Part shown: in pieces, positions 24,785-35,600 of the stretch | Numbering within the stretch: position 1 is the stretch's first letter | Layout of the letters: the number at the start of each line of letters is the position of its first letter | Assembly (NCBI GenBank): GCA_950106755.1 | Contig: OX467083.1 | Location: 48,684,555 to 48,748,554, forward strand | Source of the DNA: Climacium dendroides | Lineage: Eukaryota > Streptophyta > Bryopsida > Hypnales > Climaciaceae | Length of the DNA: 64,000 nucleotides | Direction of reading: 5' to 3' | Translations under genes and position numbers: made by a program | Notes under the pieces: model-generated | Told to the model about the DNA's origin: nothing | The model's database searches: none | What the model saw: only the letters and a program-made list of their open reading frames with translations

Positions 24785-25029
24785 CTGGGATGAGGATTTA
24801 GGGTTTGCAGTTTGAAATTCAAGCATCGTTAGTTGCCATTCATTGTGTGACTGTGTCAGTTATTCATATGTGATAATATCATGGTTGCCTGGACCAAATC
24901 ACCTTGAATTTGCAATGGATCGGAGGTGTCCAGGATCTTATCATCTCAGTTCAGGTCATGGCAGAGGTTTCTCAGGTTATGAACTGGAAGCTCAAGTATC
25001 CTCAAGTCATAACCCGTGAAGCTGAGACG

Positions 25030-25557
25030 TGGGAATTGTGAAGCTAGTATTATGTGCAAGTGTAAGACGCAATAGGTTGAGTTGGCAGCATTCACTTCAT
25101 GTTAGGTAAGGACAAATGATCCCGAGGTCATGGAATACAATTAAATAATTCTTCTAAAATTGACAATCTTGTGAGGGAATACTTTGCAAAATTCTCTATA
25201 GCCTCTTTAGCAATTTGCACAGAACCTGCACACAGGAATGGCTTTCCAGTGGCCATGGAAGCATAATCATCATTGTCCAAAATGCAACACTTACATTTGG
25301 ATCATGAACTGACACTTTACCCTAGATATTGATGATATAAGATATACATAATAAGAACATGAGAGCTTTGGAGGACTAGGTGTCAATTTTTGGTGCACTT
25401 AATAATACTTTGAAATTTCTTAGCTTTTTTTTATTTGTTGTCATTGACTAAGATTCAATAAAAATAATTTATGTTTTATTACAATAAATATGCTTAGTTG
25501 CTATTTGTATTGATTATTATGGGTGCACTTACATTATAAGTAGAAGAATCACACGAC
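25030..25557. other. 3' flank of gene A
   Basis: 25030-25085 still resembles the 3' flank of gene B (GTGAA..TAGTA.TATGTGCAA), probably 3' UTR or downstream spacer. Beyond that nothing recognisable. Confidence 0.4.
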
Positions 25558-26100
25558 AATTACATAAGGAAAAATTTCAGGCCTTGAAAGGGTTGTTAAG
25601 AAAAGGTTCCCAAAGTTGTGAATAAACGCAGTGTTGACCAAATTATTTAATAAAGCATGAGCCTCTAGTATTAATGGTAGCATATGTGATATTACAGAGG
25701 GACTTATGATTTTAGTAGTATGATTGAAAATATTAAAAATAACTAAAAACTAAAATTAAAAGATAAATCTTCATAAATCTTGATAATGGCTTTAGATATA
25801 ATATATTTAGCAATGTGATTCATTTTTATAATGATATAAAATATTTGAATAAAAATAATTTAAAAATTAAAAAGTATTATTGTATTAGACAAATTATCAA
25901 AGTTTTATAATTTTGGGTTTTATTTAAAAATTATTTTAAATATTTTTTTGAAGTATTTGTTAAAACTATCTTGTACCATTCATGCCTTATCATTTTCTAG
26001 TTTTTAAAAAAAAAAATTCTTTTTTCCTTTTTTTTGGTCAATATTCTCCACTATTGGGGAACTAATGGCCCTCTTCAGGGCTCAAATTTCTTTTAATCAT
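25558..26100. mobile_element. CATTA...TAATG-type MITE, decayed
   Basis: The left text AAATTTCAGGCCTTGAAAGG and the right text CTTCAGGGCTCAAATTTCTT are approximate inverse complements, with ends ATTAC and TAAT. The same long inverted ends occur at 42869-43104, 47228-47682 and 49321-49606. Non-coding. Confidence 0.5.
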
Positions 26101-28142
26101 TTAGTTTTTGATGATTTGGAACTAGTCATTTTAGAGGTTTTTTGGATGGTAGAATTTCAATGAATATAGAACTCAATAGACTAAATAATGCTCAAGAGTT
26201 GAGTCTAGGCTCAAGATTACTATGGGACATAGTGCTAAGTTTAATAGTTCATCATAATCATCCATATTTGTGCTTTTCACAAATCTAAGGGTGTAGAAAA
26301 AAAAAAGCATTATGAGTAATAATGATTTTTTACTATCTAATAAAATGATAATAAATTTGCTTAAAAAATAGATTTGGCATTATGGTTTCAAGGTATATTT
26401 ATAAGAAATTATGGTTGTATTGAAATAGCTTTGTACAACTCCATGTACAATGCCATTTAGAAGATTAGGTGAAGTAATAGCAGAACCTCTATAAGGTAGA
26501 CACATACATTCCTGTCCCTTTAAAAGCTCTTCTCTCATGTTCCAATGGTACATATTTTCTTTTTAGAATGTACTTCATTGATATATGACAATGGAATTGG
26601 GTGCAAGGGTAGGAATGGATGTGTCAACTTTATAAAAAGTTGCATGCTAAGCATTGGAAATGGCAAAGGTTGTAATTTCTATAAGAAGGCCAAATTTTCA
26701 TGTTATTATACCTAACTTGAATGGTTGAATTTTGTCAAATTTTTCCAATTATAGATGTAAAAAGGACACAATAATACAAAAGGAGGTCAAGGTTATGAAG
26801 GTGATTGCAAAAAACACCTATTGATTTTGTTGCGTTTTCACAGTGCTTATTTTTTTTGGAATATTTTAAAACTAGGAATTTTTTTTAAAAATGGCTAATG
26901 TATACACATTCAAGAATATTTTACCCTAAAATGATAAAGTATAGAAAAATTCTCTGAGTGGGACAACTAAAAAAAATGCAAAATCTCAAAAAAATAGGGA
27001 CTTTGACATTTTAATTTGTAAAATATAAAGAAAATATCTATAAAATAAAATAAAAATTGGACATCTGTAAAAACTCTATAAAAATGGTCATTGTCCAAAA
27101 GAACCACCAAAATGATTTATCATATGTTTCAAAATGCAAGTAGAAAAGAGCTTGCTTTTGAGTATTTTCATGCAATATAGAATGAATTATTTTTAAAATT
27201 CAACTTGAAAAATAGTTTATAGTCTATTACAAGTCCATTCCCTCCAAATTTACCTTTTAGGACTAGAACAGGTACTAATAATCCCCCAAATAGGGAAGTA
27301 TGACATTCTGTTGGAGTATTGGAGGTATCAGATTATAAAACATTTTTTAAAAATGGAATTTTTTTTAGCGAAGGTATATAATAGTCATGAGTGCCTTATT
27401 TATAAATCTTGAGTCTTTTGGAGCCATAATGCGAAAGCTATGATCAGAAAACAAAACAATATGTGATGCGTGACAAAAATAGTACAAGTGTTTCTTGCAT
27501 TCATCTATGAGATGTAACCATATTCAATGTAATCATTGCCACTACCAAAAAAATGTACTTGATTGAGGATATTGAATTGAGAAGTTGATACAATATTTGC
27601 ATAGAATGCCATGCCAAAAGGCAAATTCCATAATTTCAAAGTTGTATTAACCCCTAAAAATCCTTCAATCTGAAAGGTGGATGTGTCTTGATCAAACTTG
27701 ATTGTAAATTACAATGTACCAAACATTCTATGCAGCATCTTTGGTGAGATACCAGGTTCAAGACAAGCGCACCCCATTCAAACATGTCACAACGTATGGG
27801 GCCATTTGAATTGTGATAGGATAATAGAGAGTTTTGTCATTGTGTCATGTTTTGATTGAGGTTTTGATTGGTTAAGGAAGAGGTAGATTAAGATTGATAA
27901 TGCTCATTGCTCACCTTGTACAAATTCTTAGCATGGTGGGTATGAAGTAGAAATTTCATTGGTTTGGTATTGGAAAATCTAGGAGAAATCTCTACTACCA
28001 CCAATTGATGTTAACTTAATGAGTGTGGATCCACCTAACATAATTTAAATGCAAGAGACTTTTGTCATTGTGGCATGTTTTATTTGGTTAAGCTATCAAA
28101 GAAGTCAAATGGCTCAACTCTCCTACATTGACGACATTATGT
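26101..28142. other. AT-rich gene-free stretch
   Basis: No supported gene. One TTAACCCCTAAAAATCC terminus near 27647 suggests another broken TTAA-type element whose other end is not visible. Confidence 0.45.
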
Positions 28143-28264
28143 CTAGTAATTGCAAAGTAGACCAAGTCATAAAAAATAATTGTAGGTTAGTACTAACCTC
28201 ACTGCCCTGTGGTTTTAATAGGTCCTAACTGACGATTATTTTTCCTGCTTTGCAATTACCTAGT
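28143..28264. mobile_element. foldback MITE
   Basis: CTAGTAATTGCAAAGTAG at the left and CTGCTTTGCAATTACCTAG at the right are near-perfect inverse complements. Pairing continues inward through AAAAAATAATTG/GATTATTTTT and GGTTAGTAC/GGTCCTAAC. About 120 bp, directly upstream of the copia relic. Confidence 0.65.
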
Positions 28265-29470
28265 CTATTAAGCGCATGGAGAAATCAGGAGCAGTAAGCG
28301 GCTTACAACTTAAATGGAAGTGAACCACAGGAGTTCTGCAGAAAAAGTCATGGACAGACCTTTCCAGTTTATCCAATTGGGCGGAGAGCATCTCAGCCAG
28401 GACAGTTAATTCATGTTGATATTTGTGGTCCAGTGAGCAAAGTTTCTGCAGGGGGAACCAATTGAGTACTGCGTAATATTCAATTGAAAGATGATTATAC
28501 AAATTTCAAATTTGTTCTCCTGATTTAGCAAAAATCCGAAGCCTCAACATGATTTCAAAAGTAACTCTTCATTATACAATCATGGAATCAATTTGGAGTT
28601 CAGTTTGTTTCATACCAGGGTTCCACTGGAATTCTGGGTGGAGTCGGTGGTACATATTGCTTACACATCAAACAAAACATAGCATGCAATCGGCTATTAG
28701 GTGATATCGCACATTACGATTAAACCATCAGTTGCTCGTATGTGACCATTGGATGTAAGGTATATATTCATGTTCCAGATAAATTTTGGAAGAAACTTGA
28801 AATTAAAAGCCCCACCCGGCTTTCGATGTTCAAAAGAAGACGGTTATTGTGAGTAGAGATATTGTGAGTAGAGCCGATATTATGAGTATACAGTTTGATG
28901 AACAAACCCTTGGGTTCAAATGAAGACAATCAATGACTTACAACATATAATTATCCCAAGGTTTTCGATGTCTTTCAAATCAGCCATTACAACAGGATGG
29001 AAATATCGCTACTCACAAAGCAGACGTCCATCAGCTCCACAAGGAGGCACATCAGATCCTCAAAGAACGAGGCTCATCTACTCTTCAGGAAAGCTCATCT
29101 AATATTTCTTTGATTCGTCAAAGACAACGTCCAGCTATTCCAAACAAGGTACAACCCAATCTAGTTATCAATAATAATAGTGCATATCAGAACTTCCTTT
29201 ACGATAAAGTAAGTGGTACAGTTTCTCTGCTATGGCTGCTTCCTTACCAGCTGTTCCAAAGACGTATGAGAATGCTATGAATTCAAAATATGCTATTCAA
29301 TGGAAGGAAGAAATGGATAGTGAGTCTCAATCTTTTATAGCAAACAAAACATGGCGAATGGCTGAATTACCACCAAGAAGAAAAGCTATAGGATGCAAAT
29401 GGGTATTTTCATTGAAAACTAAACCTCATGGGAGCCTTGATAGGATCAAAGCAAGATTGGGTTGCTTAAG
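28265..29470 (+). pseudogene. Ty1/copia polyprotein relic
   Basis: Translated pieces in several frames match a copia-type Pol in the right order: the pre-integrase/integrase start (CRKSHGQ, then HVDICGPVS near 28330-28440), KDDYTNF near 28488-28508, a late integrase segment (KKTVIVSRDIVSRAD near 28830-28880), and the start of the reverse transcriptase (29232-29460, with LPPRRKAIGCKWVF and a KARL motif). Frameshifts and stops separate the pieces, and the catalytic part of the reverse transcriptase is missing. It ends exactly where the shared 5'-flank repeat begins (29471). Non-functional retrotransposon fragment. Confidence 0.8.
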
Positions 29471-30680
29471 GTTGCCCATGCTGATTTGGTACAAGTCACA
29501 TGATTGAAATCAAGAAGGTTGAATGAGACTTTGAATTTCTTGACCTCTGATAGTGACTATCAAAGACATTTCTAATATTCTACTACATAATGTTATGTTG
29601 TATGTATTTGAAAATTAATTAATGTTTTTGCACATAGAATAATTGTACTTCTAAAAACTTAAATCTTCAATCAAATCAATCTTTGGTCACCTGGTCAAGT
29701 AGAGTTGCTTACAAGACTCCAAGTCTTTATTCCAAAGAATTGTTATAATGAATTGGTGGCTTACAAAACGGATGTTTGTTTGACTAGTCACATTGAGGTA
29801 CATCCTACATTTCAAAGAACTTTTTTTTGGTAATGAGGCTCCATGGATTTTGGAATGGCAAAACCAATGTACCACTTTAATGGAAGAGAATGAGCGGCCA
29901 AGCTTGCAACTCTAACCCCTAAAAAAACAAGCTTACGTCCATGGATTCAAGTATTATAATCCTTCTCTATTTTTGTTGCCAATTTTTCAACTAAATATGA
30001 ATAAATTTTTTTATATTTATTTGTCAAAGAGGAAATCCCATGTCTTCTATAAGTTTTCAGAATTTCTGATTTTTTCTGTGAAAACTTAAAATTGTTGTGA
30101 ATGTTTTTAAGAGGAAGAAAGGACAAAATGGATATTTTGTTAAAATGATGATATTCTTCTGCCATTTTTCCATCCATTTTCTAGGACTAGTTTACAATTC
30201 AAACCACATGGTCTAAACTTAAAAGTGCTAGGTATGTGGAATATTGCCATTTTAACAAAATATTCATTAAAATTGATATCAAATATAAAATATGCATAAA
30301 AAATGTGAAAATTTTATTGAAAAAGCATACAACAAACTACTCCCCCCCAAATTAGTTGAAAACATGTATGGGGAATTTCATTAAAATGGTGATATTCCTT
30401 GTGCCATTTTCACAGTTCAAAATTTAGATTGGTTGGTTTGAAATCTAATATCCCTAGATTTTTGAAATCCAAATTTTTCCTAGATATAAAAAATCTAGGA
30501 TAGAAATAGATTTCAAATTGAGCAATCTAAAATCTAGAAAAGGTCTAGATTTCAAATTTCGAAAAGAGGTATAAATTTCTGAAATCTATAACACTAATAG
30601 AGTTCAAATTGCACAATTTGATCCTTGAAAATGCCAAAATCATGGAATATTTGTCATTTTAACAAAATTCCCCATATGTT
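29471..30680. repeat. shared 5'-flank repeat, copy 2
   Basis: Aligns with 12658-13574 plus 14305-14616. This copy has the empty TTAA site (30381-30384) and, at about 30685-30692, the empty GTT site for the CACTA-like insertion. A run TACTCCCCCCCC near 30339 replaces TACTCCCTCC of copy 1. No gene. Confidence 0.8.
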
Positions 30681-30689
30681 TTTTTGTAC

Positions 30690-31030
30690 TGTCGTTAGTA
30701 CCCCAATGAGCCTAATGTGGAGCATAATTAGGCTCGATGGCAGGTTTTTTTTTGAGTGATTTCCTTTCAAAAACGATACTTTTTCTCTCAAGTAATATTT
30801 GACAAAATATTCTTGCTTTTCAATGAATGAAATTGCTCATTTGTGACCAAATTTTAAAATAGTATCACTCTATTTTGGATGAATAAATGAAATTTCATCT
30901 ATACATTGTAAATTTCATTCATTTCCATGGATGTAAATACCTTCACCCTTCCAGTGATTATCGCTTTTTGCACTGCCTAAGATAAATGAAAAAAACCACC
31001 CTACTTGTTTGGAGTTACCACAGACGAGAT
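30690..31030. repeat. shared 5'-flank, gene-proximal part (B copy)
   Basis: Counterpart of 15717-16043, ending at the hAT insertion. The last eight bases, GACGAGAT (31023-31030), are the left target duplication. Confidence 0.7.
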
Positions 31031-31267
31031 CAGGGAAAAAATTTGACACCCTAGCCAAATTTCTAGGGGACACCTTGGTTCAAATTTTGGATGTCAAAAG
31101 GACACCCTTGTCGAATTTTTGGGTGTCCCTAACTTTCTATACATTTGTTTATTTTTTTTGCTTAGATAGAATATTCTCAATTTTGAAAAATATGTAATAT
31201 CAATATAAAATTTTGGTTACAAATGAAAAGAGTCACTACATATCATAGCTTGCAAAACAAATCAAAC

Positions 31268-32020
31268 CTACAAGCGGCAACCTTTCATGGCACACCATTT
31301 AATCCAAACTTGTTCAAAGTTAATGGCTTCTATGGGAATTTTTGCCATTGCAATTCTCATTTCTGCCTCCAAAATCTCCAATACTAACCTACATCTTAAA
31401 GTAGACTTAATATGATTTTGAGTCGAAAATCCTCTCTCACAAGAAGCTGTGCTAGTAGGAATTACAAGAACAGTTTGCTACAACTTTGTTATGTGAGGAT
31501 ATCTTCCAACATAGTCTAAATTGGAAGAGTAAACCATCCAAGCTTGGTGCATTTTCAAACCACCACATGAAATTTGAACAGTATCCAAAAAACCTCGAAG
31601 CTCAAATTTTAAACCACGTTCATCAAGAAAATTCCCTTCGTTGGTACAGAAGTACCCAATAAAAATTTGAAGCTATAAAGAAGCATTTCAGTGAAGAAGT
31701 GTCAAGTCTACTAAAAAAGAAATGGGACTAAATAGCGTAGCTGCATTGAAGACCTTCAAAGTTGGAAATCGTTGTTGCAATGAGTCCATCACTTTGAGCA
31801 TATAGCTTGTGCAATCACCTTACACCCTTGTAAGGTGCCATCACCACCAAATTCAACTGCATGAGGCAATGGTGCATAATGTAATATATGTGAATGCATT
31901 TTTTAGGAGACTTGGAAATGAATTTGACCACCTCTAAAAATGTCCAAAAAATGTGCCACAAATTTTGTATCTGTATCGAACTCATCTTCATCCATCAAAA
32001 GTTTTCTTGACAAAGACCGT
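31268..32020 (-). pseudogene. hAT transposase C-terminal relic
   Basis: On the minus strand the last segment (31477 down to the stop at 31268-31270) encodes the hAT dimerisation motif: TASCERGFS, then NHIKSTLR and a LEILEAEMRIAM helix. The same frame continues upstream (YVGRYPHITKL) but is cut by a TAG at 31478-31480 and by further breaks near 31670. A segment reading VMDSLQQRFPTLKVF lies around 31745-31800, and DEDEFDTDTKF lies near 31970-32010. The N-terminal zinc-finger and catalytic parts are missing. Plant hAT proteins annotated as MYM-type zinc-finger or GTF2-related are the closest type I recognise. Inactive. Confidence 0.8.
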
Positions 32021-32024
32021 GTTG

Positions 32025-32270
32025 TAAGCTCACCTGCGGGCTATCGGCTAGCTGCCGGCTGCGGGCTGTCGATTGCCAGCGCCCAGTGGTCCCGACCCCT
32101 AATCCCTGGCCTGCCCTAGCCAGCGCCCAACGGCCAGCAGGTGCCGGATGGGCAGCGCCACAACGGGATACTTGCCAGCCTATTGGCCATTCTTAGTTGG
32201 TGAAGTGATTTGTCTGGTTAATTCCATTAACGAACGAGGCCTGCCTAGTTCACTACTGCGGGATCGGGGG
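32025..32270. other. GC-rich filler inside the hAT element
   Basis: About 240 bp of strongly GC-rich DNA (GGCTGCGGGCTGTCG, GCCAGCGCCC repeated in variants) in an otherwise AT-rich element. It has no convincing reading frame. It may be captured host DNA; no matching source is visible in this window. Confidence 0.5.
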
Positions 32271-32403
32271 ACACCCTAATAAATTTTTGGGTGTCAAAAG
32301 GACACCCTTGTGAAATTTTCGGGTGTCCTCGGGGACACCCTGTTTGAGATTTGGGGTTAGGGACAACACCCCCAGGGTGTCAATTTTATACCCTGGACGG
32401 GAT

Positions 32404-32693
32404 ACCGTACAACAGTCTCACGGCGGGCACCTGAAGTCATACAAAGGACAAAAGAAACACGTCCGCAGCGTCCTTCAGGGACTAAAGTATCATTACGAAA
32501 GGATCCAGGCTGGCAATGTACCGACTATTTTCAGCCAGTGCCGTGGTCGGAGTGGAAAGTTCACCTCACACTGCTTGTCTACTGATGGTGATTACATCGA
32601 AGTTTATGTTTGTCAGGGGTTGAGGGAGTGACGCTAAATTGTTTACTTAGCAGGCGCTCCTGGGTCTGAAGTTCGATCGAATCTCTTGCAGCG
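32404..32693 (+). promoter_or_regulatory. conserved upstream block of gene B
   Basis: Matches the block upstream of gene A from the ATACCGT motif onward: the CACGTCCGC motif, the ACCGACT segment and the identical leader before the start codon. Compared with A it has a single ATACCGT copy and extra bases (GGAAAGTTCACC) near 32550. The hAT element now separates this block from the rest of the shared 5' flank. Confidence 0.55.
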
Positions 32694-35600
32694 ATGGAGA
32701 GGTGCTTGGGCTCCGGATTCAACTTGTGCTGGAGGACTCACTTGCTGGTGGCCCTGCTGTTGCTTTGTAACGTTCCAGAGGCCTTGACTCAATCAGGTTG
32801 GGAATTGGAGCCCATTACTTCTGACCTCGGTCCGTGGACTCGCATGGCTAGAAGATTATTTAAACCATTCGTCTTCTTTTTCTCAAAGTCTCAAACTTCT
32901 ACTGTAGATCAATGTCAACTTGAAGAGTTCTTTATTTATTTTTCCAATTCTTGAGTGAAGTGCAGGGATTCAAGCGTTTCTCCTATTCGTCGTGCGCTCT
33001 CTTGTGTGAGTTGAATGGCTTGCAACGCACCGGCGACTTGCAGAACTTTGAATCATATATAAATTTAATAAGGATTTATGGATAATAGTTCTGTCGGTAG
33101 GGATCGAATCCTCGACATGGTCATATATTTTCAGAACTGACGTGTTTCAAAGTGCCGTTCCAGGACGTGAGCACAGCTCTGGAAACGGAAATGTTCAAAT
33201 TCGTTAAATGGGCGTGATTTGGAGCACTAAAATTACGACTGGTATAGATTTATGGTCCTCGAGTGCCTCGGAACTGGCGTCTAGAAGAGAGCCAAGTCTC
33301 TTGAAATTTCAACGAATTTGACGTTAAATACCTGGAGTTTCAGGACTTGCCCAGCTCTAATTAAAAAATAGGACGGGCATAGAAGTGTCATTTTAACAAA
33401 GAGGATATTCATAACGATAGAGTTGCCTGCAGTTCCCTGCCAGGAGTATAACTGCCGGGACTATACAAGTTACTGATTCTAAGTTCGTCTCACATTTAAT
33501 CTTAAGAGGTGTCAGCTGACCCAACGATTCCTGTTCTACAATTGTGTGGCAGTTACAACACGATCCTTCTTTCTCTGAAGTACAAGCCCCTTGTTTTGTT
33601 TGAGACTCACATGATCTTAGGGTTTGTGCAATGCAAGCTCGCACTCTGATAACCCACAAGTGGGTTCCTGGCAGGTTTTCTGAACATCGACTGCGGCGCA
33701 ACCTCCAGTTATGTCGACTCCGCCACCGGCCTCTCATGGGAGCCAGATGCGCCCTACATTTCCTCCGGGAAGACCCACACACTCACTCTCCCTTCGTCTC
33801 TCCAGAACTTCACGGAGATGCAGACGCTCCGCTACTTCGACGACACTCGTGCCAAGAACTGCTACGCCCTGCCCGTCACCCACAATGTCTCGTACCTCCT
33901 CAAGCTCACCTTCTTCTACGGCAACTACGACAACGCCAACCTGCCCCCGAAGTTTCAGGTGGCCATCGACGCCAACATCGTCAGCAACGTTATCGTTGAT
34001 GCTACTGCCTTCTCGTACACGGAGTATCATTACATGTCGCGGGGGAATGTCACTTTCGTGTGTTTCCTTCGGACATCTCTTGGAGCTACGTCTTTCGTCT
34101 CCGGAATCTCTCTGAAACAGGCAAGGAGCTTGGCAAATGGACCTGCAATGCCTTACTTCACGTTTTTGGAGGAAGGGATCATCATGAGCACTCTCAGTCG
34201 CGTGAATTTCGGCGGCACGACCCTCATTCGGTAATTACGCCACATTCCACTTTTTCCAAACATTATGAACTTTAAAGAAGATTCTCTTTTCAGTGATAGA
34301 AGCGTCATAGGAAACTCATATCGCGTTCCCGGTGTTGATTCCCGGTGAGTCTCACTTTTCCCACTGAACTTTAAAATTTGACACCTGTAAAAACTTTACA
34401 AATTACAGTAATTTTGGACAAATGTGGCAACTGCACATACACAGCGAAATATGAGACTCACCGGGAATCAACACCGGGAACACGATATGAGTTTCCTGTG
34501 TGTGTATTACAGATAGACTTCGGAGAAAATTCTCTTTGCAGTTTCGAGTCATAGCTTGCCAGGCGCGCGTTTGAGTGTAATGTCCATAGGGTGACTGATC
34601 GAAACTAGTACACTAAAATCTGCCAAGGATTCGATTAGTACAGATGCTATCTAAGCGCTCCTGAAAATCAAACTATCGAACAATTCAGTCATTTACAATT
34701 AGTCTCTCCAGGTCGACTGGCATGCATAAATTAATTATTGACGAGCTTGCGCTTGCTCTTGCTCTTGCTTTGGATGCAGAGCCCCTCATGATTACTACGA
34801 TCGATTCTGGTTTCCTGAAGGCTCCACGTCATTCTACTATTTGACACCCCAGATTGCACCCCACGAGTTTCTGTCGACGTCGACTCCAATTCCGTTGGAG
34901 ATTTCGTGGCCCCCATCGGCTGTCATGCAAACGGCGGTCACGAGCTCCGGCAGGATCCTATCGTATCTATTGCCGCAAGGCTCTCCCGTCATCGAGTCGT
35001 CCGTCTACTTTTTATTTTACTTTGCGCAGCTCAACAGCTCTTCCTATCCTCTCCTGCGAAACTTCACCATCACGATCCCGGCTGTGACCACCAACGTAGC
35101 CCTTGTGGACATGGTGCCTTTCCACTTCCTCGATTACCAGAGGTGGTATTTTTCGCTGGCAGATAAGCTCCTGGATACGAGTACCACCGTGTATTTGACT
35201 CCGCTCGACTCCGCCGAGGCGGGGCCGATCCTGAATTGTATGGAGATTTTCTCAAAATCCGAGGAGAGAATAGCCAAAACTGGTGCCCGAGATGGTAAGG
35301 AGCTGACAGTGCATTACTTTTCAATGTATATGTGACTTTGGATCTCTTTATTTTTTAATTTTTATGGAGACATAATCAATGTAGGTTCAATTACATACAA
35401 TGTAGAACGCCTCCATTTACCATTCAGAGATGGAGAGGTTCCATTCACCATACACTGGAACTTTGAGCTTTTCCCTTCACCAATCTAGGGACTTGCGCAA
35501 TCTAAATGTTGCAGATTTATTTGTGTTAGTCCAAACATCAATAGCAACTTTGGCTGTCAGTAGATTAAGTGATTTCACACAGAGAACGAATCAAATTTTA

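Larger units (their letters stand above)
31031..32395. mobile_element. hAT-type element in the promoter of gene B
   Basis: The left end starts CAGGGAAAAAATTTGACACC and the right end finishes GGGTGTCAATTTTATACCCTG, giving inverted CAGGG ends with ATTTGACACCC-type continuation. It is flanked by GACGAGAT (31023-31030) and GACGGGAT (32396-32403), an 8-bp duplication with one change; gene A has a single GACGCGAT at the matching site (about 16046-16053). Both subterminal regions carry repeated GGGTGTC/GACACCC motifs. The 8-bp duplication, CAGGG ends and an internal hAT transposase relic agree. 1365 bp, not autonomous. Confidence 0.9.

Noticed and set aside
29232..29507. Stand-alone 91-codon gene
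   Set aside because: It is the start of a copia reverse transcriptase that runs into an unrelated repeat at 29471; part of a retrotransposon relic.
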